DNA from: Prevotella sp.
Lineage (GTDB): Bacteria; Bacteroidota; Bacteroidia; Bacteroidales; Bacteroidaceae
DNA length: 64,000 bases
Direction: 5' to 3'
Assembly (NCBI GenBank): GCA_017442825.1
Contig: JAFRYZ010000064.1
Location: 1 to 64,000, forward strand
This document shows positions 52,301 to 60,521 of the stretch, piece by piece (position 1 is the stretch's first letter; each line of letters opens with the position of its first letter). The notes beneath the pieces are model-generated. The model saw only the letters and a list, made by a program, of their open reading frames with translations, did not search any database and was not told where the DNA came from. The translations under genes were made by a program, and so were the position numbers.

Positions 52301-52505
52301 ACACATAGTAGTATGCCGCCTCGCGGACGGGTGTGGCTGTCTGCTGCTTACGCGGAGCCTTGTGGACTCTTTTGGTTGGAGCCAACTGTTTTCCCTTCTT
52401 AACGAAGAAAGAAGAAGCCGTTTTCTGAGCTGTTAATATGTCTATAGGTGCTGCCTGAAGGAAAAGCGTACAGCAGGCAAGGAGAAAAAAGATTGCTTTT
52501 CGCAT
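49302..52505 (-). CDS. C10 family (streptopain-like) cysteine protease with C-terminal sorting tail
   Basis: Large secreted protease of 1067 residues. A signal peptide (MRKAIFFLLACCTLFLQA) and Spi-type prodomain (about 25-150, with YYVFNAEKNGGYVIVSGDD) precede the papain-like domain. Catalytic Cys is in DRCVTGCVATAMAQVVYHY (about 178) and His in SSGGGHAFVIDGYDG (about 331), followed by INWGWGGTNNGYF. Beyond about 400 come beta-rich adhesion-type domains, and the end (VEVPIYNLSGQRVGRGYKG to KKVVVK) is a T9SS-like sorting tail. One linker (TLDSQ near 50614-50634) is coded by AGTTGAG heptamers. Minus-strand -7 TATATTTG is the complement of 52553-52560. Likely role is extracellular protein degradation. 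Confidence 0.92.
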   Translation of the reverse strand: MRKAIFFLLACCTLFLQAAPIDILTAQKTASSFFVKKGKQLAPTKRVHKAPRKQQTATPVREAAYYYVFNAEKNGGYVIVSGDDSTIPVLGYSDNGHFDAENIPDNMKAWLQGYADQMEAMSARQSSTASTASEPVISEYVKHAIPPMLTSQWNQDSPYNNACPEFFNGDRCVTGCVATAMAQVVYHYRVSMADNGIDKLQADIPAYDCNTDWGGYGKIHVDEIVASESSLDWGNMKDSYSAADDATAVANLMAYCGAAVQMDYRNQLNGGSSAKLSAVPHAFKTYFLFNPKTTCVDRQNYTIASWKELIYQELISNRPVVYGGQSSGGGHAFVIDGYDGEDLFHINWGWGGTNNGYFLLQVANPNSTSGIGSSSSKDGYAMDQNAIIHADLSGDYTPEAEAALSATLKSCQESTVVFDFVNTTDADKVVECGVGIVGTGGVVTLVKHWGYSASTLPAGTGFYDVSFPLSPSSFSALPAGCYRLVAVVKESVSTEWRESLHNPNEYVAVVYDGTNVTLTPLPVQSLTVTGFNIPNPPMSGIPVQIDAAIRNLGDEFNGKLYLFASTTTEMGTNANHTGAALAEGEESNVSFWFTPDASATYNLWVATDEAGTDIIGTTTLYVPPSTLDSQPLTLENITFANGTADATLGGTLYGSYIKGEAVLKNNGTDTFDSNILVSLYKKDSNNFFVEYDRQTFTPTIAAGGSVAIHFNFQRLDKTAYALHISYLDDTTIKFLPQWNSYVLVPGVEVFTADGQPTAVAATPTVTIPYDAVAVDIAGVASTISTITPNSNPNTLYYIGADETPPVGLENCNVVKGSIAEKISLKSGYDFIAPKSFTAEEISYQLIPTIGSTGSGGWQTMVLPFAVQFTHCNNETIDWFHSAVDTDKQFWVRRFAGLGDDNTILFGYTDTMEAYEPYIVSFPSNKWGEEYNLVGKTIEFIGQNALIRNDAMMRVTTSGANFEGTTVITPVSNCYTLDATGKTFNHGDATVNPFQCYFIKKASGDTPSRLSIAFINEQGVATSINQLDLSITHSQGNVEVPIYNLSGQRVGRGYKGIVIANGKKVVVK

Positions 52506-52689
52506 TGTTGTTCAAGATAATTTAGGTTAGTCACATCATAATATATCAAGTGCAAATATACATACTTTTTTCTATTTCAAACTATTATCGGCGGAAATTC
52601 GTTCCTTTCCGCTTGTTCTTCAATCTCTTTTTTGTAATTTTGCCCTCGAAACCATCATGTAATCGCAAGCGATTGAAAAATATTCACCA

Positions 52690-53496
52690 ATGACCGACAA
52701 CTATATCTCCAGCATGCAGAACCCGAAGGTGAAACGGTTGCTACTGTTACAACAGAAGGCTGCTGAACGCCGGAAGTGTGGTATCTTCGTGGTGGAAGGG
52801 CAACGCGAAACAGCACGTTGTGCGGATGCTGGGTTTGAGATTGACGCAGCCTTTGTCTGTCCGCAGGTGACACGGGCGACGGAGGCGGAACTGATGCCTG
52901 TTCTCTCGGCTTTGGAAGAACGCAACAGACTGTTTGTGGTGTCGCCAGAGGTGTATGAAAAAATTGCGTATCGGGGCAGCACGGAAGGTATCGTTGCCGA
53001 AGTGAGAATGCGCGACACTCGACTGGAGGAGCTGGAGCTGAAAGAACATCCGTTGTTGGTTGTTCTCGAACAAGTTGAGAAACCCGGGAATGTGGGTGCT
53101 GTTCTGCGTAGTGCCGATGCAGCAGGAGTGGATGGCGTCATCGTCTGCGATGCACGAACGGACCTCTACAATCCCAACCTCATCAGGTCGTCGGTTGGCG
53201 GGTTCTTCAGCGTGCCATGCGTAGCCTGCTCATCTGAGGAATGTATTGAATTCCTGAAGAGACACAACATACAGATTCTCACCGCACAACTACAAGACTC
53301 TCACCTATATTACGACTCCGACATGCGCCGTCCGACAGCCATCGTCATGGGTACGGAAGCTACAGGGTTGACCGACATTTGGCGCAAGGCTGCCGATGCA
53401 CATATCCGTATACCCATGCTCGGGCGTGTTGACTCGCTCAATGTGTCGGTAAGTGCCGCCATCCTGATGTTTGAGGCTGTAAGACAGAGGGAATGA
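52690..53496 (+). CDS. TrmH/SpoU family RNA 2'-O-methyltransferase, copy 2
   Basis: SPOUT methyltransferase of 268 residues. The N-terminal domain (about 1-105) begins YISSMQNPKVKRLLLLQQKAAERRK, resembling TrmH-family proteins with a substrate-binding L30-like domain. Catalytic knot motifs: VLEQVEKPGNVGAVLRSADA, IVMGTEATGLTDIW and IPMLGRVDSLNVSVSAAILMFE. It is only distantly similar to the copy at 48.2 kb, so it probably targets another site. Upstream TAATTTTG (52635-52642) with CTTG 19 bases earlier forms a plausible promoter. The stop codon starts a heptamer array. Confidence 0.92.
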   Translation: MTDNYISSMQNPKVKRLLLLQQKAAERRKCGIFVVEGQRETARCADAGFEIDAAFVCPQVTRATEAELMPVLSALEERNRLFVVSPEVYEKIAYRGSTEGIVAEVRMRDTRLEELELKEHPLLVVLEQVEKPGNVGAVLRSADAAGVDGVIVCDARTDLYNPNLIRSSVGGFFSVPCVACSSEECIEFLKRHNIQILTAQLQDSHLYYDSDMRRPTAIVMGTEATGLTDIWRKAADAHIRIPMLGRVDSLNVSVSAAILMFEAVRQRE

Positions 53497-53530
53497 AGGT
53501 CGAAGGTCTAAAGTCTAAAGTCGAAGGTTT
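53496..53530. repeat. AAGGTCT-type heptamer array
   Basis: Five exact 7-base units (AAGGTCG, AAGGTCT, AAAGTCT, AAAGTCG, AAGGTTT). The first begins on the last base of the methyltransferase stop codon. Confidence 0.9.
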
Positions 53531-53577
53531 TTTGCAAGCGAAGCAACTATAATAAAATGTAAAGTATAAATAGCTCT

Positions 53578-55008
53578 ATGAAAACTAAATGGACAATGGC
53601 ATTTGCCACACTGATGCTCACCACTATGGCTTGGGCACAACAGGCGACGGACTACAGCAGATATTATGAGAATCTACCAGTAAAAATGAAGCAAGTTCAG
53701 GCAATACAACTGCCGCAATACACCGTAACGCTGACTGACTTCGGTGGCGTTGGCGACGGACTGACAGTGAACACGGAGGCGTTTGCTAAAGCTATTGATG
53801 CGCTGACAAAGAAGGGAGGCGGAAGACTTGTCGTGCCGAAAGGACTCTGGCTGACCGGACCTGTGCAACTGAAAAGCAACATAGAGCTACATCTAGAACG
53901 CAACGCCGTCATCTATCTCTCCGACGACAAAAGACTCTTCGTAAATCCCGAAGACCCTAAAGGGCGCTGTTTGTCGGGCATCAGTGCCACGAATTGCGAA
54001 AACATCGCCATCACTGGCGAAGGTATCATCGACGGCAACGGGGCGATTTGGCGCATCGCAAAACGGTCAAAAATGAGTAACGTGGAATGGAACGACCTTA
54101 AACGCAAAGGTGGCCAAATCTCTGAGGATGGAACGGCATGGCGACCGTGGAAAATGAAGAACGGACTGCCCGATATCGATGAAAGTCCTGAAAAGCAGGA
54201 GAAACGACGGGCTGACCTCGTGAAGTTCTATAACTGCCGAAACATTCTGCTCACAGGAGTGACTATTCAGAATTCCCCTCGCTTCCATGTGCATCCCTTT
54301 TACTGCAAAAACATCATCATCGACGGTCTCAAGGTGGTGTGTCCGTGGAATGCCCAGAACGGTGACGGCATTGACCTAAGCGACTGTCAGCAGGTGCTCA
54401 TCGTCAATACGATGCTGGATGTCGGTGACGACGGCTTCTGCATGAAAAGTTCGAAACCGAAGAAGGACTTGGACAGCGGTGTAGAAGATGTGCTGATACA
54501 AGACAACATCGTCAGACACGCGCATGGAGGTTTTGTCTTGGGCAGCAACACGGCATCGGGAATGCGCCGACTGGTTTGTCGCCACAACGTATTCTCTCAG
54601 ACTTATGCAGGCTTGCGCTTTAAGAGTTATATTGGCAGCGGTGGGAAAACGGAACAGATATTCATCAACGACATCATGATGACCGACATCATGAAAGAAG
54701 CTATCGTTTTCGAATGCGACTATGTGGAAAACGGCAAGGGAGGTGAAGACAAATACAACGATCTGGAATACGTGAACGGGTTCACGGAAAAACAGCGGAG
54801 ATATACACCCGAATTCCAAGATATCCATATCAGTAATGTCGTTTGCAAAAAGTCACGCACAGCCATCCGCGCTACGGGACTTATTGGATTGAATTGTGTT
54901 CACGACATCACTATCAGCGACTGCGTCTTCAACTATTACGAAAAGGGCAACGCCATACACGACGCAACTGCGAAAATCAAACTGGAAAGGGTGAAGATTG
55001 TAAAGTGA
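53578..55008 (+). CDS. Polygalacturonase-like glycoside hydrolase family 28
   Basis: Secreted pectin hydrolase of 476 residues. Signal peptide MKTKWTMAFATLMLTTMAWA. The beta-helix domain begins VTLTDFGGVGDGLTVNTEAF and carries the GH28 active-site blocks NGDGIDLSDCQQVLIVNTMLD (catalytic Asp pair region), VGDDGFCMKSSKP, HGGFVLGSNTASGMRR (His) and GLRFKSYIGSGG. Exact substrate linkage (homogalacturonan or rhamnogalacturonan) cannot be told. With the pectinesterase at 35 kb it indicates pectin use, though they are not in one operon and no SusC/SusD genes are nearby. A heptamer array follows the stop codon. Confidence 0.93.
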   Translation: MKTKWTMAFATLMLTTMAWAQQATDYSRYYENLPVKMKQVQAIQLPQYTVTLTDFGGVGDGLTVNTEAFAKAIDALTKKGGGRLVVPKGLWLTGPVQLKSNIELHLERNAVIYLSDDKRLFVNPEDPKGRCLSGISATNCENIAITGEGIIDGNGAIWRIAKRSKMSNVEWNDLKRKGGQISEDGTAWRPWKMKNGLPDIDESPEKQEKRRADLVKFYNCRNILLTGVTIQNSPRFHVHPFYCKNIIIDGLKVVCPWNAQNGDGIDLSDCQQVLIVNTMLDVGDDGFCMKSSKPKKDLDSGVEDVLIQDNIVRHAHGGFVLGSNTASGMRRLVCRHNVFSQTYAGLRFKSYIGSGGKTEQIFINDIMMTDIMKEAIVFECDYVENGKGGEDKYNDLEYVNGFTEKQRRYTPEFQDIHISNVVCKKSRTAIRATGLIGLNCVHDITISDCVFNYYEKGNAIHDATAKIKLERVKIVK

Positions 55009-55018
55009 ATGAAGAACG

Positions 55019-55060
55019 AAGGTCTAAGGTCAAAGGTCTAAAGTCAAAGGTCAAAGGACG
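55019..55060. repeat. AAGGTCA-type heptamer array
   Basis: Six 7-base units (AAGGTCT, AAGGTCA, AAGGTCT, AAAGTCA, AAGGTCA, AAGGACG) begin 11 bases after the GH28 stop codon. Confidence 0.9.
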
Positions 55061-55188
55061 TAATGGATGTGTCATTTTGTACACGAAATCAGCAAATCAG
55101 CATTATTTTAATACAAAATGCAGAGGTTTACAAAACATTTTACTACCTTTGCAGCCATATTTGCAAAAGAATATCATTATAAGACATT

Positions 55189-57552
55189 ATGAATAAAATT
55201 ATCCGTAAGGAGCAGTTCTCCGAGAAAGTATTCCTTTTCGAGATTGAAGCTCCGCTCATTGCAAAAAGCCGAAAGGCTGGTAACTTTGTGATTGTGCGTG
55301 TCGGAAAAAAGGGCGAGCGCATGCCGCTGACCATTGCTGATGCCGACATCGCCAAAGGAACAATTACTCTCGTCGTACAGAAGGTGGGTTTGTCGAGTAT
55401 CAAACTCTGTGACCTGAACGTAGGAGAATTTGTTACTGACGTGGTAGGTCCGCTGGGCAATCCTACGCACATTGAGAACTTCGGCACGGTGGTCTGTGCC
55501 GGTGGTGGTGTGGGTGTAGCACCGATGCTGCCTATCATCCAGGCGCTGAAGGCTGCCGGCAATCGTGTTTTGTCGGTCTTGGCTGGCCGCTCTAAAGACT
55601 TGATTATATTAGAAGATAAGGTACGCGAATCGTCCGATGAGGTTATCATCATGACCGACGACGGATCATACGGTGAGAAGGGTGTTGTTACTGTCGGTAT
55701 TGAGAAGTTCATCGAACAGGAAGAACATGTCGATAAGATCTTCGCCATCGGTCCGCCTATCATGATGAAATTCTCCAATCTCACCGCCCAGAAGCACAAC
55801 ATCCCTTGCGAAGTATCGCTGAACACCATCATGGTAGATGGAACGGGTATGTGTGGTGCCTGCCGCCTGACCATCGGAGGCAAAACGAAGTTTGTCTGCA
55901 TCGACGGTCCTGAGTTCGACGGAGCCCTTGTTGACTGGGACGAGATGTTCAAGCGCATGGGCACCTTCAAGCGTGCCGAGCAGGAAGAGTTGGAACACTT
56001 TGAAGAACATCTGGAGAAGATTCAGAACGATCAGAATACTCAGAGTAATCCGAATACTCCGAATAATACGAATACTCAGAGTCAGGCAGAGGCTTCCATC
56101 GAGGAACTCACTGACCGCAACGCAGAATGGCGTACTGAACTGCGCAAGGCGATGAAACCAAAGGAGCGCACGGCTATTGAGCGCGTGAAGATGCCGGAAC
56201 TCGACCCCTTCTATCGTGCCACGACACGCACAGAGGAAGTAAACATCGGACTGACACCAGAGATGGCTCTGACCGAAGCCAAGCGTTGCCTCGACTGCGC
56301 CAAGCCAACCTGCGTGGAAGGTTGTCCGGTCAACATCAACATTCCGTCGTTCATCAAAAATATTGAACGAGGAGAGTTTCTGGCTGCTGCCAAGGTGCTG
56401 AAGAGTACCTCTGCCCTGCCCGCTGTCTGTGGGCGTGTTTGTCCGCAGGAGAAACAATGTGAGAGCAAATGTATTCACTTGAAGATGAACGAACCGGCTG
56501 TTGCCATCGGCTATCTGGAGCGTTTTGCTGCCGACTACGAGCGCGAGAGTGGTAACATATCGCTCCCAGAGATTGAACCAGCCAATGGTATAAAGATAGC
56601 CGTAGTAGGTTCCGGACCTTCTGGTCTGTCTTTTGCCGGGGATATGGTGAAGAAGGGCTACGATGTCTATGTCTTCGAAGCCCTGCACGAAATCGGAGGT
56701 GTATTGAAATATGGAATTCCTGAATTCCGCCTGCCCAACAAGATTGTTGACGTGGAAATCGAAAATCTTGCCAAGATGGGAGTTCACTTCCAGACCGACG
56801 TCATCGTGGGCAAGACCATCAGTATCGACGAACTGGAAGCACAAGGTTTCAAGGGCATCTTCGTAGGTTCCGGTGCCGGCTTGCCAAACTTCATGAATAT
56901 TCCAGGCGAGAACGCCATCAACATCATGTCGTCTAACGAATATCTGACACGTGTAAATCTGATGGATGCAGCCAATCCAACTACCGACACTCCGATGAAC
57001 CTCGGCAAGAAAGTGTTGGTAGTTGGAGGTGGAAACACAGCGATGGACTCCTGCCGAACAGCTAAACGACTCGGCGCCGAAGTGACTCTCGTCTATCGCC
57101 GTTCCGAGGCTGAGATGCCGGCACGTCTGGAAGAGGTGAAGCACGCCAAGGAGGAAGGCATCAACTTCCTCACCTTGCATAACCCCATCGAATACAAAGC
57201 CGATGAAAACGGTGCCGTGTGTGCTGCTGTACTGCAGGTGATGGAGTTAGGCGAACCCGATGCCAGCGGTCGACGCTCACCCGTTCCTGTCGAAGGCAAG
57301 ACGGTAACTCTCGACGTTGATCAGGTTGTTGTCGCCGTAGGAGTTTCGCCCAACCCGCTCGTTCCGAAATCTGTCAAAGGATTGGAACTCGGCAGAAAGA
57401 ACACCATCGCCGTCAACGACGACATGCAATCTTCACATCCAACCATCTTCGCCGGCGGCGACATCGTTCGCGGAGGTGCAACAGTTATCCTTGCCATGGG
57501 TGACGGAAGACGTGCCGCACTCAACATGGACAAACAACTGCGCGGAGAATAA
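55189..57552 (+). CDS. NfnA-NfnB fusion (ferredoxin-NADP reductase subunit / glutamate-synthase-like oxidoreductase)
   Basis: Two redox proteins in one chain of 787 residues. The N-terminal half (about 1-270) is a dihydroorotate-dehydrogenase-electron-transfer/NfnA-type FAD/NAD subunit, with GGGVGVAPMLPIIQAL and 2Fe-2S cysteines in MCGACRLTIGGKTKFVC. A linker of about 25 residues (about 282-300) is an in-frame nonamer array. The C-terminal half resembles NfnB/GltD, with 4Fe-4S motifs CLDCAKPTCVEGCP and CGRVCPQEKQCESKC, FAD motif VGSGPSGLSFAGDM and NADP motif VGGGNTAMDSCRTAKRLG. Predicted activity: electron-bifurcating transhydrogenase between ferredoxin, NADH and NADPH. TACCTTTG at 55144-55151 is its -7. 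Confidence 0.92.
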   Translation: MNKIIRKEQFSEKVFLFEIEAPLIAKSRKAGNFVIVRVGKKGERMPLTIADADIAKGTITLVVQKVGLSSIKLCDLNVGEFVTDVVGPLGNPTHIENFGTVVCAGGGVGVAPMLPIIQALKAAGNRVLSVLAGRSKDLIILEDKVRESSDEVIIMTDDGSYGEKGVVTVGIEKFIEQEEHVDKIFAIGPPIMMKFSNLTAQKHNIPCEVSLNTIMVDGTGMCGACRLTIGGKTKFVCIDGPEFDGALVDWDEMFKRMGTFKRAEQEELEHFEEHLEKIQNDQNTQSNPNTPNNTNTQSQAEASIEELTDRNAEWRTELRKAMKPKERTAIERVKMPELDPFYRATTRTEEVNIGLTPEMALTEAKRCLDCAKPTCVEGCPVNINIPSFIKNIERGEFLAAAKVLKSTSALPAVCGRVCPQEKQCESKCIHLKMNEPAVAIGYLERFAADYERESGNISLPEIEPANGIKIAVVGSGPSGLSFAGDMVKKGYDVYVFEALHEIGGVLKYGIPEFRLPNKIVDVEIENLAKMGVHFQTDVIVGKTISIDELEAQGFKGIFVGSGAGLPNFMNIPGENAINIMSSNEYLTRVNLMDAANPTTDTPMNLGKKVLVVGGGNTAMDSCRTAKRLGAEVTLVYRRSEAEMPARLEEVKHAKEEGINFLTLHNPIEYKADENGAVCAAVLQVMELGEPDASGRRSPVPVEGKTVTLDVDQVVVAVGVSPNPLVPKSVKGLELGRKNTIAVNDDMQSSHPTIFAGGDIVRGGATVILAMGDGRRAALNMDKQLRGE
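56032..56085 (+). repeat. In-frame nonamer array coding Asn/Thr/Gln tripeptides
   Basis: Six 9-base units (CAGAATACT, CAGAGTAAT, CCGAATACT, CCGAATAAT, ACGAATACT, CAGAGTCAG) encode QNT-QSN-PNT-PNN-TNT-QSQ in the linker between the two Nfn halves. Confidence 0.92.
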
Positions 57553-57606
57553 AAAAAACGATTATCATACAGCCCAATACCCTCAGAAATGCTAACGGCG
57601 TTTCAT

Positions 57607-57627
57607 CCCCTCCCCTTTTGGGAGGGG
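57607..57627. other. GC-rich hairpin between the Nfn fusion and the porin
   Basis: CCCCTCCC (57607-57614) pairs with GGGAGGGG (57620-57627) across a 5-base loop, then TCAGGGAGTGGGG. It stands in the 105-base gap. No T tract follows, so termination is doubtful. Confidence 0.7.
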
Positions 57628-57657
57628 TCAGGGAGTGGGGCATAAATTCACAAGAAA

Positions 57658-58797
57658 ATGAAAAAACTGAACTTCCTATTCCTGACACTCGCCGTATTGA
57701 TGGCAGTGTTTAGCAGTACTGCTGCCATGGGACAACAAAGCATGGTGCAACCAGAACAAGATGGTGGTATCATAACACAGACTGCAGCAAACCAAAACCC
57801 AACAACACAGACGACGACAACACAAAAAAAGAAAAATCCACTTGCCGACATCGATTGGCTAAAAGAACTCACCAGCCGAATCGAACTCCACGGATACGCA
57901 CAGGCAGGATATTCATACGACAACGCTACTGATAAAACTAATAGTACCTTCAATCTCAAACGTACTCTTTTCTGGGCAAAAGCCCGCATTACAGACAGAT
58001 GGTTTTTCCTCTTTATGCACGATTTCAATAGTGTCGTACAGGAATTCTATACCGACTATCGCATCACCAACAACAAGGCTTTGACTGTACGATTGGGACA
58101 ATTCAAAAATTCCTTCTCGCTGGAGAACCCCATGTCGCCGACACAACTGGAACTGATTGACGTTTGTTCGCAATCGGTAACGAACCTGTCTGGTTGTTAC
58201 GACCCACTCTACGGACTCAACTACGGACGTGACATCGGACTCATGATCTACGGTGACCTTTTCAAAGACAAACTACACTACGAACTGGCTCTGATGAACG
58301 GACAGGGCATCAACAAGAAAGACGGCAACAGCGACAAGGACGTAATCCTGAAGCTGGAATACAAACCTATAGAACATCTACGCTTTGTGGTTTCAGGTCA
58401 GAAAGGACGCGGACATGCCGTTGGAACGGCTGAATGGAACCCCGACATTCACGAGGGTGACGATTACCGACGCGACCGCATCAGCGCCGGAGCCGAATGG
58501 AAGAGCGACAATCTGAGCGTTCGTGCCGAATATCTGGCTGGTAAAGACGGCGACGTCACTAGTCAGGGTGCCTACATGACTGCCTGCGTCCCCCTTGTCA
58601 AGAACCTTGACGCTATTGCATCCGTTGACTTTTTCGACAGAAATACAAAAATGGAATACGACCAGACCAATGCTACCGCAGGTCTGCAATACTGGTTCTA
58701 CAAGAAATGCCGCGTCCAACTGCAATACACCCGATGCTGGCGCCAGTTTGCCAAAGACTACAACTGGCTGCAAGCACAAGTGCAAGTGGCATTTTAA
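57658..58797 (+). CDS. Phosphate-selective porin O/P-type outer-membrane porin
   Basis: Predicted beta-barrel porin of 379 residues. A signal peptide (about 1-24, LAVLMAVFSSTAAMGQ) and a Gln/Thr-rich segment (about 25-50) precede a barrel with alternating strands. It includes ELHGYAQAGYSYDNATD, FFLFMHDFNSVVQEFYTDYR, KALTVRLGQFKNSFSLENPM, YDPLYGLNYGRDIGLMIYGD and a C-terminal CRVQLQYTRCWR...VQVAF ending in phenylalanine, as in barrel proteins. The solute is not known; the family includes phosphate and other anion channels. It is followed by a sodium symporter gene, perhaps as an uptake pair across both membranes. Confidence 0.88.
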   Translation: MKKLNFLFLTLAVLMAVFSSTAAMGQQSMVQPEQDGGIITQTAANQNPTTQTTTTQKKKNPLADIDWLKELTSRIELHGYAQAGYSYDNATDKTNSTFNLKRTLFWAKARITDRWFFLFMHDFNSVVQEFYTDYRITNNKALTVRLGQFKNSFSLENPMSPTQLELIDVCSQSVTNLSGCYDPLYGLNYGRDIGLMIYGDLFKDKLHYELALMNGQGINKKDGNSDKDVILKLEYKPIEHLRFVVSGQKGRGHAVGTAEWNPDIHEGDDYRRDRISAGAEWKSDNLSVRAEYLAGKDGDVTSQGAYMTACVPLVKNLDAIASVDFFDRNTKMEYDQTNATAGLQYWFYKKCRVQLQYTRCWRQFAKDYNWLQAQVQVAF

Positions 58798-58893
58798 AGC
58801 CTCATCTCCTGCCCCACTCTCCATAGGGCGAGTGGGAACAGAATGGGAAGTGCCAACAAAAACATATAGTACAAGTATAATATTTAGGAAATC

Positions 58894-60420
58894 ATGATTA
58901 TCAAAATACTTCTTACCATCATCTTTCTCGCCGTCATGGTAGCGGTGGGCATTTACTCGCGCAAGCAGGCGAGTTCAGTAGACGGCTTCGTACTGGGAGG
59001 ACGTAGTGTAGGGCCCTGGCTGACGGCCTTCGCCTACGGCACCTCCTATTTCTCAGCCGTCGTCTTTGTTGGCTATGCCGGACAATTCGGTTGGAAATAC
59101 GGTTTGTCGAGCACCTGGATAGGTGTAGGCAACGCGGTCATAGGCTCCCTGCTGGCATGGTTGCTGTTAGGCAGGCGCACGAAACTGATGACCCAGCACA
59201 TCGAGAGCCGCACCATGCCCGACTTCTTCGGTACCCGCTTCGACAGTCAGGGACTGCGTGTCGTGGCTTCGGTCATCGCCTTCGTCTTCCTCATCCCCTA
59301 CACGGCAGGTGTCTATAAAGGCATCTCGACCCTCTTCGAGATGGGCTTCGGCATTCCTTACGAGTATTGTGTCATCATCATGGCGATACTGACCGCCATC
59401 TACGTGATACTCGGAGGCTACAAGGCAACCGCCATGAACGACTTCATCCAGGGTATCATCATGCTCTTCGGCATCGTCACCGTGATAGCTGCCGTATTGA
59501 ATACACAGGGTGGACTCACTTCAGCCATCGACAAGATGGCATCGCTGCCCAGCGACAACGACCCGAACGTGAACGGAGGCTTCGCCTCGCTTTTCGGTCC
59601 CGACCCGTGGAACCTACTCGGTGTAGTCATCCTCACGTCTCTCGGCACGTGGGGACTGCCGCAGATGGTCGGCAAGTTCTATTCCATTACCGACGAGAGC
59701 GCCATCCGTCGCGGAACGGTTATCTCTACCATCTTTGCCTTCATCGTGGCAGGTGGCTGCTACTTCCTCGGAGGCTTCGGTCGTCTGTTCGGCATGCCTC
59801 CTACCCTTCCCAACGGTAAGCTGGCATTCGACTCCATCGTTCCCTCCATGCTGGTCACCCTTCCTGATATCATCATCGCCCTCGTGGTGTTGCTGGTGCT
59901 CTCGGCATCCATGTCCACACTGGCATCACTCGTGCTCACCTCTTCTTCTACGATGACACTCGACCTCATCTATCGCGACAAGAAGTCGTTGCCAGGCGAG
60001 GTGGAAGAAGGAACCATCGACGACACGGTGTCAGAGAAGATAGAGCGCAGAAAGGTGGTCGTCATGCGCGTGCTCATCGTCTTCTTCATCGTCATCTCCC
60101 TGATGATAGCCCTCAATCCACCTACCTTCATCGCCCAGCTTATGGGCATTTCGTGGGGAGCGTTGGCAGGAGCCTTCCTCGCCCCCTTTATGTTAGGACT
60201 CTATTGGCGCGGCGTCACAACCGCGTCCGTCTGGGCGTGCTTCGTATGGGGCGTTGGTATCACCGTTGTCAACATGCTCATCGGCAACCCCATCAACCCC
60301 ATCAACTGCGGAGCCATAGCTATGGTAGGCGGTTTTGTCGTTGTCACCCTCTTCAGCCTCTTCACGCCGAAGATGCCGAAAAACTATACCGACAAAATCT
60401 TTGAGTGCTACAAAAGATAG
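58894..60420 (+). CDS. Sodium:solute symporter (SSS family)
   Basis: Inner-membrane transporter of 508 residues with about 13 membrane helices. The core LeuT-like fold shows GIYSRKQASSVDGFVLGGRSVGPW, TAFAYGTSYFSAVVFVGYAG, MPDFFGTRFDSQGLRVVASVIAF, LGGYKATAMNDFIQGIIML and GTWGLPQMVGKFYSITDESA, which are hallmarks of the SSS/PutP branch. The substrate (sugar, amino acid or vitamin) is not clear. It follows the porin by 96 bases and may be cotranscribed; a hairpin CCCACTC/GAGTGGG (58813-58836) lies between. The gene ends in a stem shared with the convergent menA. Confidence 0.92.
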   Translation: MIIKILLTIIFLAVMVAVGIYSRKQASSVDGFVLGGRSVGPWLTAFAYGTSYFSAVVFVGYAGQFGWKYGLSSTWIGVGNAVIGSLLAWLLLGRRTKLMTQHIESRTMPDFFGTRFDSQGLRVVASVIAFVFLIPYTAGVYKGISTLFEMGFGIPYEYCVIIMAILTAIYVILGGYKATAMNDFIQGIIMLFGIVTVIAAVLNTQGGLTSAIDKMASLPSDNDPNVNGGFASLFGPDPWNLLGVVILTSLGTWGLPQMVGKFYSITDESAIRRGTVISTIFAFIVAGGCYFLGGFGRLFGMPPTLPNGKLAFDSIVPSMLVTLPDIIIALVVLLVLSASMSTLASLVLTSSSTMTLDLIYRDKKSLPGEVEEGTIDDTVSEKIERRKVVVMRVLIVFFIVISLMIALNPPTFIAQLMGISWGALAGAFLAPFMLGLYWRGVTTASVWACFVWGVGITVVNMLIGNPINPINCGAIAMVGGFVVVTLFSLFTPKMPKNYTDKIFECYKR

Positions 60421-60493
60421 ACAATACTGTAGAAAGCCAAGCAAACGCTTCAGACGAATGTCACGCGTTGCATAAAGAGAAAAACCAAGCGGT

Positions 60494-60521
60494 TTGTAAA
60501 AGCCGACGCAGGTTTTTACAA
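60494..60521. terminator. Candidate terminator between the symporter and menA
   Basis: TTGTAAAAGCC (60494-60504) pairs with GGTTTTTACAA (60511-60521) with one G-U pair in the plus-strand RNA. The right arm overlaps the menA stop codon. No extended T run follows, so strength is uncertain. Confidence 0.5.

Noticed and set aside
55666-57180. Open frame of 504 codons opposite the NfnAB gene
   Set aside because: Mirror of a strongly supported gene; the translation shows no recognisable motifs.
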